Below are positions 16,026-25,716 of a stretch of DNA of 44,840 nucleotides, piece after piece; within the stretch, counting starts at the first letter, position 1; each line of letters starts with the position of its first letter. The notes below the pieces were generated by a model. It saw only the letters and a list, made by a program, of their open reading frames with translations. It had not been told where the DNA came from and did no database searches. The stretch covers positions 1 to 44,840 of the forward strand of contig JAJONP010000005.1 in the NCBI GenBank assembly GCA_021323555.1. The letters run 5' to 3'. A program made the translations under genes and the position numbers. This DNA comes from Gammaproteobacteria bacterium. GTDB lineage: Bacteria; Pseudomonadota; Gammaproteobacteria; DSM-16500.

Positions 16026-16999
16026 TGTTAAAAACGAAGATTCTAATTTGCGGAGCAACAGGTTTTATTGGACGCAATTTTACAGAACAACTGAGCGCAT
16101 TGCCTGAATTTGAAGTCCATGCCGTGCGTTTTCAACGTCCTGAATATAGCTGCCGCAATGTCATCTGGCACCAGGCTGATTTACGTAACCCTCAAGAGAT
16201 TGCGCGTGTTATGCAGGGTATGGACATTGTCATCCAGGCCGCTGCAACGACTTCAGGCTCTAAAGATATCGTCATGCGTCCTGAAATTCATGTGACAGAT
16301 AATGCTGTCATGAATTCTTATTTATTTCGTACTGCGTTTGAACAAAAAATTAAGCATGTGATTTTTTTCAGTTGTACTGTGATGTATCCCTCTCGTGCAA
16401 CAGCCCTTAAAGAAACTGATTTTGATGCAAATACGCCACTTCATCCTCGTTATTTTGGCGTAGGCCACACTAAACTTTATATCGAAAAAATGTGTGAGTT
16501 CTACGCGAATATTTCTGAAACAAAATTTACTGCCATTCGTCATTCTAATATATATGGCTCACATGATAAATTTGATCTAGAACGCAGCCATGTCTTTGGA
16601 GCAACAGTCACTAAAGTGATGACAGCCAATGATAAAATGAGTGTATGGGGTACAGGTGAGGAAGAACGTGATTTACTGTATATTGATGATCTAGTCAATT
16701 TTGTTAAACTCGCAATCGAGAAGCAACCTCAGAAATACCGTTTGTATAATTGCGGTTATGGAAAAGCTGTTACCATTAAAGAATTAGTAAAAAAAATAGT
16801 TTCGCATTCTGGAAAAAAACTGTCTATTGAACATGACCTCTCACAGCCTACCATTAAGACTAGCTTATTTTTAGACTGTACGCGTGCAAAACAAGAATTG
16901 GGCTGGGAAGTAAAAACAGATTTAGATACAGGGATTCAAAAAACACTTCAATGGTGGAAAAAAAATATTGCAAGAAAAATATATGAGGTTGTTACATGA
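16025..16999 (+). CDS. Extended SDR, GDP-fucose-synthase-like, with altered active site
   Basis: NAD(P)-dependent nucleotide-sugar epimerase/reductase fold, 324 residues. The cofactor motif GATGFIGRN is intact, and HSNIYGSHDKF, plus a later DLLYIDD, recalls GDP-L-fucose synthase. The catalytic positions differ: the usual Tyr four residues before Lys150 is Val146, and the usual Ser position is Cys117 (SCTVMYP). It may use other residues, be an epimerase-only or structural partner, or act with the next gene, which has a similar change. It is coupled by overlapping codons to both neighbours. Confidence 0.75.
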   Translation: MLKTKILICGATGFIGRNFTEQLSALPEFEVHAVRFQRPEYSCRNVIWHQADLRNPQEIARVMQGMDIVIQAAATTSGSKDIVMRPEIHVTDNAVMNSYLFRTAFEQKIKHVIFFSCTVMYPSRATALKETDFDANTPLHPRYFGVGHTKLYIEKMCEFYANISETKFTAIRHSNIYGSHDKFDLERSHVFGATVTKVMTANDKMSVWGTGEEERDLLYIDDLVNFVKLAIEKQPQKYRLYNCGYGKAVTIKELVKKIVSHSGKKLSIEHDLSQPTIKTSLFLDCTRAKQELGWEVKTDLDTGIQKTLQWWKKNIARKIYEVVT

Positions 17000-18006
17000 G
17001 TTTTTACAAAGGCAAGAAAGTATTAGTCACAGGCGGCACAGGGTTGATCGGCCGACCTTTAGTCGAGCAATTAGTTGAAAAAGGCGCAATCGTCACCATT
17101 GTATCATTAGATACGCCCAACAATTTACCTTCTGATATTACTTTTAAGAAAGCCGATTTGCGTGAATTTAGCAATTGCTTGGAGCTCTGTCAAAGCCAGG
17201 AGATTGTGTTCCAACTCGCAGGCGTGAAAGGTTCACCCGCCATGACTGCCAAAAGGCCTGCAAGCTTTTTTGTGCCAACCATTACATTCAGTATCAATAT
17301 GATGGAAGCGGCGCGACGTGCGGGTGTTGAGCGATTTTTATTTACCAGTTCTGTGGGTGTCTATTCTCCAGCTGAAATTTTCTATGAAGATGATGTGTGG
17401 AAAACCTTCCCCTCCCCTCACGACCGCTTTGCAGGCTGGGCAAAACGGATGGGTGAATTACAAGCGGAAGCCTATAAAATTGAATACGGCTGGGATAAAA
17501 TTTCTATCGTCCGCCCTGCGAACGTGTACGGCCCTTATGATAATTTTGATCCTAATAACGCGATGGTTATCCCTTCTCTGATTCATCGAGCCATGAATGG
17601 TGAAAACCCTTTGACTGTGTGGGGGGATGGTTCTCCTATTCGTGATTTTATTCATGCAAGTGATGTGGCAAGAGGGATGATGCTTGCTGTTGAACAAGGC
17701 ATTAATGAACCGATTAATTTAGGCAGTGGTACGGGTGTGACTATTAAAGAAATAGCAGAGATTATAGCTGCTCACGTACCTAATGGTAGTATTGACCTTG
17801 TATGGGATATCACTAAACCGACAGGCGATGCAAAGCGCTTGATGGATATGACACGCGCGCATTCTTATGGATTTCAACCCAAAATGTCCATTAAAGAAGG
17901 TATTATTGATACGATTGAATGGTATAAAAATAATCGTTATGTACTGAATAATCGTTATAATGCATTTACTGAGAAGGCACATTTACCGATGCAAGAGATT
18001 GCTTGA
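16996..18006 (+). CDS. Extended SDR nucleotide-sugar epimerase/reductase lacking the Tyr
   Basis: 336 residues. Rossmann motif GGTGLIGRP, Ser119 kept in TSSVGVYS, and the substrate-binding NVYGPYDNFDP and PIRDFIHASDVA motifs are present. In place of YxxxK it has AGWAK, that is Ala146 four before Lys150, with Phe145 next to it. Overall it looks like a well-kept enzyme rather than a relic. With the preceding gene it probably carries out reduction or epimerisation of the 4-keto intermediate made by the dehydratase (inference). ATGA overlap with the gene before and TGATG overlap with the gene after. Confidence 0.78.
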   Translation: MSFYKGKKVLVTGGTGLIGRPLVEQLVEKGAIVTIVSLDTPNNLPSDITFKKADLREFSNCLELCQSQEIVFQLAGVKGSPAMTAKRPASFFVPTITFSINMMEAARRAGVERFLFTSSVGVYSPAEIFYEDDVWKTFPSPHDRFAGWAKRMGELQAEAYKIEYGWDKISIVRPANVYGPYDNFDPNNAMVIPSLIHRAMNGENPLTVWGDGSPIRDFIHASDVARGMMLAVEQGINEPINLGSGTGVTIKEIAEIIAAHVPNGSIDLVWDITKPTGDAKRLMDMTRAHSYGFQPKMSIKEGIIDTIEWYKNNRYVLNNRYNAFTEKAHLPMQEIA

Positions 18007-18737
18007 TGAAAAATATCGCGATCATCACAGGCGCAAGTCGAGGCATTGGCGCTGCCACAGCAAAACTGCTTGCAAAACAAGGCTACGCAGTGTGCATCAA
18101 TTACCATCATGGGCAAGAAAAAGCAGAAGCCCTTGTCACTGAAATTTGTGAGGCAGGTGGCCAAGCCATTTCAGTCAAAGCAAATATTGCATCACGAGAT
18201 GCCGTTGTTACTTTATTTGAAACAGTCGACCGCGAGTTAGGCTCTGTCACTGCACTCGTGAATAACGCAGGTATTAATGGCGGAATTTTTGCAGTGGAAG
18301 AGGTGACAGCAAGCACCTTGGAATCCGTATTTGCAACCAATGTATTCGGTACTTTTTTTTGTTGTCAGGAAGCGATTAAACGCATGAAACATCAGAAAAA
18401 GGGCAGTATTGTGAATGTCTCTTCCGAAGCAGCACGCTTTGGAGGCACTCATCTTGCGCACTATGCCGCATCAAAAGCTGCTATTAATACATTTACGATT
18501 GCGTGTGCGCGCGAAATTGCAGCCTATCAACTTCGTATCAATACTGTGAGTCCAGGTGTGATTGATACAGATATACATGCGGATTCCCCGCCTGATAGAA
18601 TCAATCATTTGATTAATAGCTTACCCATGAAACGTATGGGAAAACCTAGTGAAGTCGCTGAATTGATATACTGGCTTCTGTCGGATGCAGCATCGTATGT
18701 CAGTGGCGCGGTGGTTCCTGTGACGGGGTCGAGATAA
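18006..18737 (+). CDS. Classical short-chain dehydrogenase/reductase
   Basis: FabG-like NAD(P)H oxidoreductase, 243 residues. Shows TGASRGIG cofactor loop, NNAG, the catalytic Ser in NVSSEAARFGG and Tyr-Lys in YAASK, then SPGVIDTD. Complete active site. The ATG at 18006 shares its A with the TGA of the previous gene; a TTG one codon earlier is not needed. Placement between deoxy-sugar genes suggests it reduces a sugar keto group or a modified residue rather than acting in fatty-acid synthesis (inference). Confidence 0.85.
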   Translation: MKNIAIITGASRGIGAATAKLLAKQGYAVCINYHHGQEKAEALVTEICEAGGQAISVKANIASRDAVVTLFETVDRELGSVTALVNNAGINGGIFAVEEVTASTLESVFATNVFGTFFCCQEAIKRMKHQKKGSIVNVSSEAARFGGTHLAHYAASKAAINTFTIACAREIAAYQLRINTVSPGVIDTDIHADSPPDRINHLINSLPMKRMGKPSEVAELIYWLLSDAASYVSGAVVPVTGSR

Positions 18738-18754
18738 TTTACACGGAGAAACCC

Positions 18755-19495
18755 ATGACAGAAGAAGAAATAATATTATCAGATAAAAAAATTATACATA
18801 GCTTCTTCACTCATCCCGAAGAATCACTCGCATCGTATCAAGAATCAGGATTTTTTATTGAGGAAAATGTATTTTCTGATGAAGAATGCGAACAGCTGAT
18901 TCAAGCCTCTGATAACCTTGAAAATGCAAAAAATAAAACTTACCGTCCACAAATGATGCCACACCGTGAAAATCCCTTATATCTCACAGCGCTGCGAAAC
19001 CCTAAGTTGGCGATGATTATGAATGCATTAGTCAACGGCAAGGCAGTCGGTTTACAAACTGAATTTTTTTATTGTAAACCTGGCACCCGTGGTTTTTCGC
19101 TTCATCAGGATAATTTTTTTGTACAAGCTCCCTACGGTGTATTTGCATCTGCCTGGATCGCTTTGACAGATACTTATTTTGAGAAAGGTGGATTAATTGT
19201 TTATCCTGGAACACATAAAGAGGGGCTACTACCTGTTAGAAAATTAAATGTAAGCAAAGATGCAGCGCAAGATCCCAATGCAAATAATGAAGAAACTATT
19301 GTTCCTCCTCACTATCAAATCATGAATGCATGTGTCCCTAAAGGCGCCGCCTTATTCATCCATGGTCACCTAGTACATGGATCTAACTCAAACCAAACAA
19401 ATGAATGGCGTTATGTGCTTTTAAATACTTACATACGTCAAGGAGAAAATTTTAGACCTGGTAATTATGCACAAAGAGAGGCAATTGAATTATGA
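18755..19495 (+). CDS. Phytanoyl-CoA dioxygenase (PhyH)-like oxygenase
   Basis: Predicted Fe(II)/2-oxoglutarate dioxygenase, 246 residues, cytoplasmic. The iron ligands are visible: His-x-Asp in SLHQDNFF and the distal His in FIHGHLVHGSN; an Arg for 2-oxoglutarate is in NEWRYVLL. The middle segment with GGLIVYPGTHKEG is standard PhyH. Hydroxylation or oxidation of a nucleotide sugar or a lipid-linked sugar is the likely role from context. Its stop overlaps the next gene (ATGA), which is another dioxygenase-like protein, so the two probably act in sequence or as a pair. Confidence 0.82.
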   Translation: MTEEEIILSDKKIIHSFFTHPEESLASYQESGFFIEENVFSDEECEQLIQASDNLENAKNKTYRPQMMPHRENPLYLTALRNPKLAMIMNALVNGKAVGLQTEFFYCKPGTRGFSLHQDNFFVQAPYGVFASAWIALTDTYFEKGGLIVYPGTHKEGLLPVRKLNVSKDAAQDPNANNEETIVPPHYQIMNACVPKGAALFIHGHLVHGSNSNQTNEWRYVLLNTYIRQGENFRPGNYAQREAIEL

Positions 19496-20373
19496 GTGTA
19501 TCAGCTCTAATAGAACGCATTAATTTAAATACTCTATCACCCAGTGAGAGACAATCGCTGGCAAAAATGACTTATGAGCAGGAAAGTTATTTCCAGCATT
19601 TATTTAACCAGGACCATATCGAACTTACTTGTGAAAAATTTTCTCATGCTTTTCGCGATGAAATCGAACGTATTTTAATTGAAAAGGAGTTAGTAAAAGA
19701 AAAAACGCCTCTCGAAAATTTACATGAAGTCCTTTCTGATGAAATGAAAACGTATAATTTCAATGATGGTGTCAACAAAATCAGCACCTATTTTTATGAA
19801 ACAGATGCCTCGTTCATGACTGTGTATCATCAATACATTAGATTCTTGCGGGAATGCTTGGTTAAAGAACCCTTTTGGTTTCAAGGGACCCCAACAATAC
19901 GGATCCACTGCCCTAATGCCAAAAATAGCCACCATTATCCACGCTACCACACGGACATCAGTTATGGACACCCGCCTGAAGAAATTAATATCTGGTTTCC
20001 CCTCACGCCTCTTTTGACGGGGCATGGTTTTAGAATCATGTCAGTATCCTCTTCAAAAAAAATCATAGAACAATTTGATTACGATTACTCGAAATTTATT
20101 CATGCAGCGATACACGATAAAAATTTTTCTTTTGAGTGCGATACACTTTCAGCCTCTGTCACAACACCCTTTGGCAAAATGCTTGCCTTTGATCCTCGTT
20201 GTGTTCATACAGGCGTACCACTCACTGCGCATTCACGTGTTTCGATTGATATTCGCATTTTACCGGTTTCTCAATATGAAAAAATGACGATTGAATATCA
20301 AGGTTCTGGAAGACGTAAAATTCTTTTTGCGCCTAACCATTGTTACAACCTGCAAAATTCAGATACTATATAG
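19492..20373 (+). CDS. Second dioxygenase-like protein (possibly StrG-like)
   Basis: 293 residues. The centre has a candidate iron site, His-x-Asp in RYHTDISYG, a distal His in DPRCVHTGVPL and Arg in SRVSIDIRIL, the order expected of Fe(II)/2-oxoglutarate enzymes of the double-stranded beta-helix fold. The N-terminal 100 residues are a helical, polar extension not seen in the preceding PhyH. I associate this arrangement loosely with StrG-type proteins of streptomycin-like sugar pathways, but that is recollection, not an alignment. Probably a sugar-modifying oxygenase. Confidence 0.6.
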   Translation: MSVSALIERINLNTLSPSERQSLAKMTYEQESYFQHLFNQDHIELTCEKFSHAFRDEIERILIEKELVKEKTPLENLHEVLSDEMKTYNFNDGVNKISTYFYETDASFMTVYHQYIRFLRECLVKEPFWFQGTPTIRIHCPNAKNSHHYPRYHTDISYGHPPEEINIWFPLTPLLTGHGFRIMSVSSSKKIIEQFDYDYSKFIHAAIHDKNFSFECDTLSASVTTPFGKMLAFDPRCVHTGVPLTAHSRVSIDIRILPVSQYEKMTIEYQGSGRRKILFAPNHCYNLQNSDTI

Positions 20374-20383
20374 GAAGAAAATT

Positions 20384-21220
20384 ATGAGTACTCAACCCAT
20401 GCTAAAATTCATCGCAGGTTCAAAACCCATTTTCAATATTGATTATGCTATACTCAGTGCGCCTGTCAGGCATGTTTTTATGATTGCTACCATTTGGTAT
20501 CTCACACAGAAAAACAAAATAAATAATTTACAGGTTTTAGAAATAGGCTCATGGATGGGTGCCTCTGCTCTTTCCTGGGCACAAGGCTTACAATTACATA
20601 ACAATGCGAAAGGTACTATCACTTGCCTCGATGCATGGAAACCTTTTTTTAATCGAGCTATACACAAGGATGATGTCTATATCACAATGGAACAAGCATT
20701 AAGCAGCGAGACAGCGTATCAAATTTTTTCTCATAATATCAGTACACTTCCAGCAACCATAACTTGCCAACATTTGCGCGGCAAAAGCGATAATATTCTT
20801 CCCTTATTGCAACAGGGTATATTTGATGTCATTTTTATTGACGGAGATCATGCGTATACACCTGTCCTGAAAGACATTAAAAATTCATTAGCCTTGGTCA
20901 AAGAAGGTGGCATTATTTGCGGTGATGATCTTAATTTACAACTTTTCCAAGTTGACCGAGATAACACAGTTAAAAATGCAGAAGCGGATTTTATTAAGGA
21001 CACCCTCACTCAGCGTAACTACCACCCTGGCGTTACTCTGGCTGTTGCAGAAATATTTGGCGAAGTGTCTGCTTGGGGCGGATTTTGGGTCATGCAAAAA
21101 CAAGGAAATCAATGGAAAAAAATCTCATTAAAAAATATGCCTATTCATTATCCAGAGCATTTCCCAGAAAGCGCTTTACAAAAAGCAAAAGACCATTTAA
21201 ATGATATTGTGATTAACTAA
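20384..21220 (+). CDS. Class I SAM-dependent methyltransferase (type 24/CmcI-like)
   Basis: 278 residues from the ATG at 20384, which has AGGAAG upstream; a longer open frame from 20291 overlaps the previous gene and is rejected. SAM-binding motif I is VLEIGSWMGASA; then LDAWKP and the metal/active-site segment VIFIDGDHAY, followed by GGIICGDDL. This layout is typical of family-24 methyltransferases acting on sugars or small hydroxylated compounds. It could O-methylate a residue of the glycan. The next gene begins right after its stop. Confidence 0.82.
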   Translation: MSTQPMLKFIAGSKPIFNIDYAILSAPVRHVFMIATIWYLTQKNKINNLQVLEIGSWMGASALSWAQGLQLHNNAKGTITCLDAWKPFFNRAIHKDDVYITMEQALSSETAYQIFSHNISTLPATITCQHLRGKSDNILPLLQQGIFDVIFIDGDHAYTPVLKDIKNSLALVKEGGIICGDDLNLQLFQVDRDNTVKNAEADFIKDTLTQRNYHPGVTLAVAEIFGEVSAWGGFWVMQKQGNQWKKISLKNMPIHYPEHFPESALQKAKDHLNDIVIN

Positions 21221-24200
21221 ATGACGCACTTTTTTTTTATTACTTCATCTGATACTGTTTCAGCACAGCTACTATCTCCTATTATTAATCTACACCCTGA
21301 TATTGACTATTCCACAAATTATTCTGATATGTTTTTATCGGGTATCGCTCCACCCGATATGCTGATTGATAAGTTTATCTTGTACCATTCCAACCCTGAA
21401 AAAAAATATTCAGGCGCTCACTATTTTTCTGCCTTTGAATTGCATCACAAGACATTAACAGAAAAAACTGCACAACCTTACCGTAAGTCCAACATTCTTA
21501 TGTCGCCGTTGTTACGCATCAATTTTCTATTACACAGTTGGAAAAAATTTCATGCAACGCCGATAAAAACACTCGCATTTATTGAACACCAGATGAATAT
21601 CCTCAAACAATCAAACCATAGCTCTTGCGAACTCTATCGTTTTCTCAATTTTTATGCTCAAATAAAAAAATCCGCACAATTCGAGGAAAATAATGGCTTA
21701 GATTCAGTAGAAAATAAATTATTTCTTATTGCCTTAGCCAGAGTCATTGCTTACGATTCTGCAGATATCCCAGTGCCTGGTCAAACCTATTGTTTTGAAA
21801 AATTACTGAATAGCGAAGAAAATTTCATTAGTATGATTCATTATTTAACGAATCACCAGCTTGAAATAACATCTGATTGTCGCGAACAAATCACATTGCA
21901 ATTAGAAAACACTATTAAAATAATCAACGACATGCAATTTCCAGAATGGACGTTCTGGCAAAAAGAATTATTAAAAAAGTTTCTTAACAAGCGCCTCTAT
22001 ACTATTTATTATCCTCATATTGATAAACCACTTGCTCAATTTTATAATGCCGCAGGCTACTCACTCTTATCAGCCACAGAGGTCATAACACCGCAATACT
22101 CTAAATTAATATCGCTACAATTGAATTCAAACCGTCCTGCTCAGCTCGGTTTTTATTTTGATAATATTGAAGAAACGGCAGATAATCCAAATGATATCGA
22201 AGTACTAGTCAATATTGATATAGGTAATCAAGGGATAAAAAATTTTATAGAAAACGAAATACCTAAGAGAAAATTCACACTGAAATATATTGAAACGCCT
22301 AAACCCAAGTCATTTTGTGATTTATGGCAACCCATTAATAAGCTTTTAGAAATCACAGACCCTAACTGCTATTTTCTTTTAAATATCAGTGATGAAATGC
22401 TATTTAAAACACTGGGCTGGGACACTCTATTAAAAAAATATGTGGGTCATTTCCCAGACCATTTATTTCGTTTACGTGCATCACGCAATAAGTTTAGAAA
22501 TTATTTTGATAGATGGGAATGTAGTTTCGCACAGGATTCTATACCGATTACGACAAAAAAATGGCTTGATGTCAGTGGTAACTGGAACCCTTGCTTTGGC
22601 CCTGATAGTTTCCAGCAGCTTGTCTCTTTTTATCTTGCGAAAGAAGGCATGTTTTCAAATGAACATTTGTTAAGAGATATACCTGTTCTTGATATAGAAT
22701 TTTCAGGTGATATCCCCTCTCTTGGCATGGCTAACGATAAAGAATGGCACCATCATAGCGATCACATTAAAGCTATGGAAATATGCCAATCCCCAAAAAT
22801 GCAATTGGAAGCACGTAGAAGAGCTATTTTAATAAAAGCCAATATCGTTGCTCATGCTCAAGGACTCAGCGATTATAGTATTCAGGATATAAAATCCAGA
22901 AAAGAAATTCAGATTATCAATACCAAGACAAAAGCTATTATTGAAAAATTTGATTATAACGTAAATAGCTTATTTATTTTATTAACAAACTATTGGCGTC
23001 GTTTGTCCTTCTTTAATTATTTTGGTGATGGGAAAAATAAAAAAATCTATACTGTAAGAGGATTATTAAGATATTTGAATGCAAAATATAAGTTTATCTA
23101 TTTAATCCGAAAAGCATGGCGACAATTTCGAGGAAATTCTAGTCAAGTGCTAGAGATACTTAGACAAGAAAATAAAAAAATGAATGAATTGCTTTACCTT
23201 GTTTCTCTTGAAAACAAGAAACTATCACAAAAATATAACGTTGACTCAACACCTGAAACCATAGACTCTGCCCCTGTTCAGCAGAACAATCTCCATCCAG
23301 CTCCCGAGTACTTATTCCCCAAAATTTCAATTATTATCGGGGTGCTTAATATGAAAGACTATATAGCTAATGCATTAGAGAGCGTTCTACAACAAAATTA
23401 TCCAAACCTCGAACTTATTGTGATGGATGGTGGCTCAACAGATGGCACTCTTGAGATTATTAAACACTATGAAAAACATATTAATTTCTGGAAAAGTGAA
23501 AAAGATGGTGGCCACTGTGATGCCTGCAATAAAGCGCTTGATATTGCGACAGGTGATTTAATAGGGTTTCTTAGCGCAGATGATGTTTATGCTGATAATA
23601 CTTTTAATAAAGTCGCGGCGACCTATAATAAAAACTTAGACGTTAGAATCATTACCTCTGGCATTTCTATTATTAAAAATAATAAAGTGATTCATACGTT
23701 AACAGACCCTCATAAATTACAAATTTCATTAAAAAATATGATATTTGAATTATCTGTCATCAATGCCCGATTTTTTCATAGAAGTATTTTCAAAGAATTT
23801 GGGAAATTCCAACCCACTCATGCCGATGGTAACTATAATCTGGCCAATGATAGAAATTATTTAATCAAGCTTGCGCTTGCGAATGTTAAATCTGAAATCA
23901 TTCCTGAACCACTTTATCAGTATCTTTCTCATGAAAGCTCATTTACGTTTGGTAAAAAACATATTACGCGGGTACGCTATGATCATTTGAAACTAGCAGA
24001 TAATTTTTTAAATAATGAAAATTTATCCATCCCGCAACAAAAAATCTTTTACTCCTGGATTCAAAAAGATACTACTTATTTATTTTTATATTATCTTTTA
24101 AAACTCGACATCAAAAAAGCGTTCTCAACCATGAAATATGGATTAAAAAAATGTGGGATTGGATGGTTAATAAAATTACCTTTGGCTATAGGCGTTGGGT

Positions 24201-24244
24201 TATATAGAAAAACTTTTAGGATTTTATTAAATAAGACATTTTGA
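21221..24244 (+). CDS. Multidomain glycosyltransferase (GT2 at C-terminus)
   Basis: 1007 residues, unusually long. Residues about 700-920 are a clear GT2 GT-A domain: ISIIIGVLNMKDYI, the DGGSTDGT nucleotide loop and FLSADDVY as the DxD-like metal site. Residues about 1-150 begin FFFITSSDTVSAQLLSPIINLHPDI, reminiscent of a sulfotransferase-like fold without its phosphate-binding loop. Residues about 305-470 look like a second, diverged GT-A-like domain (VLVNIDIG, LLNISDEM). A short coiled coil (about 640-675) links them to the GT2. Probably adds one or two sugars to the lipid-linked chain. It may scaffold the modifying enzymes; only the GT2 domain is assigned with confidence. Confidence 0.75.
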   Translation: MTHFFFITSSDTVSAQLLSPIINLHPDIDYSTNYSDMFLSGIAPPDMLIDKFILYHSNPEKKYSGAHYFSAFELHHKTLTEKTAQPYRKSNILMSPLLRINFLLHSWKKFHATPIKTLAFIEHQMNILKQSNHSSCELYRFLNFYAQIKKSAQFEENNGLDSVENKLFLIALARVIAYDSADIPVPGQTYCFEKLLNSEENFISMIHYLTNHQLEITSDCREQITLQLENTIKIINDMQFPEWTFWQKELLKKFLNKRLYTIYYPHIDKPLAQFYNAAGYSLLSATEVITPQYSKLISLQLNSNRPAQLGFYFDNIEETADNPNDIEVLVNIDIGNQGIKNFIENEIPKRKFTLKYIETPKPKSFCDLWQPINKLLEITDPNCYFLLNISDEMLFKTLGWDTLLKKYVGHFPDHLFRLRASRNKFRNYFDRWECSFAQDSIPITTKKWLDVSGNWNPCFGPDSFQQLVSFYLAKEGMFSNEHLLRDIPVLDIEFSGDIPSLGMANDKEWHHHSDHIKAMEICQSPKMQLEARRRAILIKANIVAHAQGLSDYSIQDIKSRKEIQIINTKTKAIIEKFDYNVNSLFILLTNYWRRLSFFNYFGDGKNKKIYTVRGLLRYLNAKYKFIYLIRKAWRQFRGNSSQVLEILRQENKKMNELLYLVSLENKKLSQKYNVDSTPETIDSAPVQQNNLHPAPEYLFPKISIIIGVLNMKDYIANALESVLQQNYPNLELIVMDGGSTDGTLEIIKHYEKHINFWKSEKDGGHCDACNKALDIATGDLIGFLSADDVYADNTFNKVAATYNKNLDVRIITSGISIIKNNKVIHTLTDPHKLQISLKNMIFELSVINARFFHRSIFKEFGKFQPTHADGNYNLANDRNYLIKLALANVKSEIIPEPLYQYLSHESSFTFGKKHITRVRYDHLKLADNFLNNENLSIPQQKIFYSWIQKDTTYLFLYYLLKLDIKKAFSTMKYGLKKCGIGWLIKLPLAIGVGLYRKTFRILLNKTF

Positions 24245-24266
24245 CATGACAATACCAAAATGTTTT
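24236..24266 (+). terminator. Weak hairpin at the end of the 21221 gene
   Basis: ACATTTTG (24236-24243) pairs with CAAAATGT (24256-24263), 12-base loop, then TTT. The stem is all but GC-free and the T run is short, so at most a weak terminator before the 86-base gap to the acyltransferase gene. Confidence 0.25.
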
Positions 24267-24330
24267 CGCATTGATTATTAAATAGGATACCTTAGATTAG
24301 CAGCCTGCAAAGATTTTTAGGAGTTAAAAC

Positions 24331-25716
24331 TTGTTATTTAATTCATTCGCTTATTTCTGTATTTTTCTACCTGCTGTGCTTTGTATTTATTTCACTCTAG
24401 CAAAGTACACTAATTTTACATCTGCTAAAGTTTTTCTAGTTGTCTCTTCTTTATTTTTTTATGGTTGGTGGAATTATACTTATCTATATTTATTCTGTAT
24501 CTCTATTATCATTAATTATATTCTAGGATATTTGATATATGATAAGGAAAAAAATTCTAGGGCAAAATTATTTTTAATAGCGGGTATTTCTTTTAATTTA
24601 ATATTACTTGGCTATTATAAGTATGCCAATTTTTTTGTTAATAATACTAACATTTTATTGTCTACTCATTTATTTTTGAAGACTGTTATACTTCCACTGG
24701 GCATAAGCTTTTTCACCTTTACCCAAATTGCGTTTTTAGTAGATACCTATAAAAAGAAAAGCAAAGAATATGGATTTGTAAACTATTGCCTTTTTGTAAG
24801 TTATTTTCCTCATTTATTGGCTGGGCCGATTATTCATCATGCACAGATTATGCCACAATTTTCTAACCAACTTAATGCTCGAATAAATTATCGTAACATA
24901 TATCATGGATTAATATTATTTATTATCGGCTTATCTAAAAAAGTGATTCTTGCAGATACTTTCGCCTTTCTTGCTAATAATGGATACGCCCATGTTACCA
25001 ATTTGAATTTTAGCGAGGCATGGATAACTTCGCTTGCCTACACCTTCCAAATTTACTTTGATTTTAGTGGATATACTGATATGGCACGAGGTGCTTCTAA
25101 GCTATTTAATATCGAATTGCCAATCAATTTTAATTCTCCTTATCAATCGTTAAATATCCAGGAATTTTGGCGATGTTGGCATATTACCTTAAGTAATTTT
25201 TTAAAGGATTATATTTATATTCCCCTGGGAGGCAATAAGGTTTCGGAAATAAAAATTTATCGAAATCTTATTCTTACTTTTCTTTTAGGCGGTTTTTGGC
25301 ATGGTGCTGGCTGGAACTTTATTGTGTGGGGGCTTCTTCATGGTACTGCTCTTTCCTTCTATAGAGCTATTAAACCTTATACTAAACAAATGCCTGATAT
25401 TATATCTTGGCTAGTCACATTTAATTTTGTAAATATCACGTGGATATTCTTTAGGTCAAATACACTCCCCGAAGGAATAACATTTTTACAAAAAATGTTT
25501 GATTTTTCACACATCAGTCCTGTTGGAATTAATATTATAGGATTATTTAGTCTAGCTCTCTTAGCAGGAACCTGCTTACCTAATTCTAATAAAATCATGA
25601 AATATGAATTAATTAATAAAATTATTTTTATTGCTCCTATTTCTATATTAATGGTCCTATCTATCATTGTAATGGAGATAAGTAATAGCCATGAATTTAT
25701 ATACTTTCAATTTTAA
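24331..25716 (+). CDS. MBOAT-family membrane O-acyltransferase
   Basis: Inner-membrane enzyme that passes acyl (usually acetyl) groups across the membrane to a glycan, like AlgI and DltB. 461 residues with about 11 membrane segments. Hallmarks: FFYGWWNYTYL, LPLGISFFTFTQIAFLVD, YFPHLLAGPIIH, EFWRCWHITLSNFLKDYIYIPLGG and FLLGGFWHGAGW, whose His324 is the catalytic residue. The TTG start at 24331 is backed by AGGAG 7 bases upstream and by the usual LFNSF N-terminus. It overlaps the SGNH-like gene by 26 bases. Confidence 0.92.
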   Translation: MLFNSFAYFCIFLPAVLCIYFTLAKYTNFTSAKVFLVVSSLFFYGWWNYTYLYLFCISIIINYILGYLIYDKEKNSRAKLFLIAGISFNLILLGYYKYANFFVNNTNILLSTHLFLKTVILPLGISFFTFTQIAFLVDTYKKKSKEYGFVNYCLFVSYFPHLLAGPIIHHAQIMPQFSNQLNARINYRNIYHGLILFIIGLSKKVILADTFAFLANNGYAHVTNLNFSEAWITSLAYTFQIYFDFSGYTDMARGASKLFNIELPINFNSPYQSLNIQEFWRCWHITLSNFLKDYIYIPLGGNKVSEIKIYRNLILTFLLGGFWHGAGWNFIVWGLLHGTALSFYRAIKPYTKQMPDIISWLVTFNFVNITWIFFRSNTLPEGITFLQKMFDFSHISPVGINIIGLFSLALLAGTCLPNSNKIMKYELINKIIFIAPISILMVLSIIVMEISNSHEFIYFQF

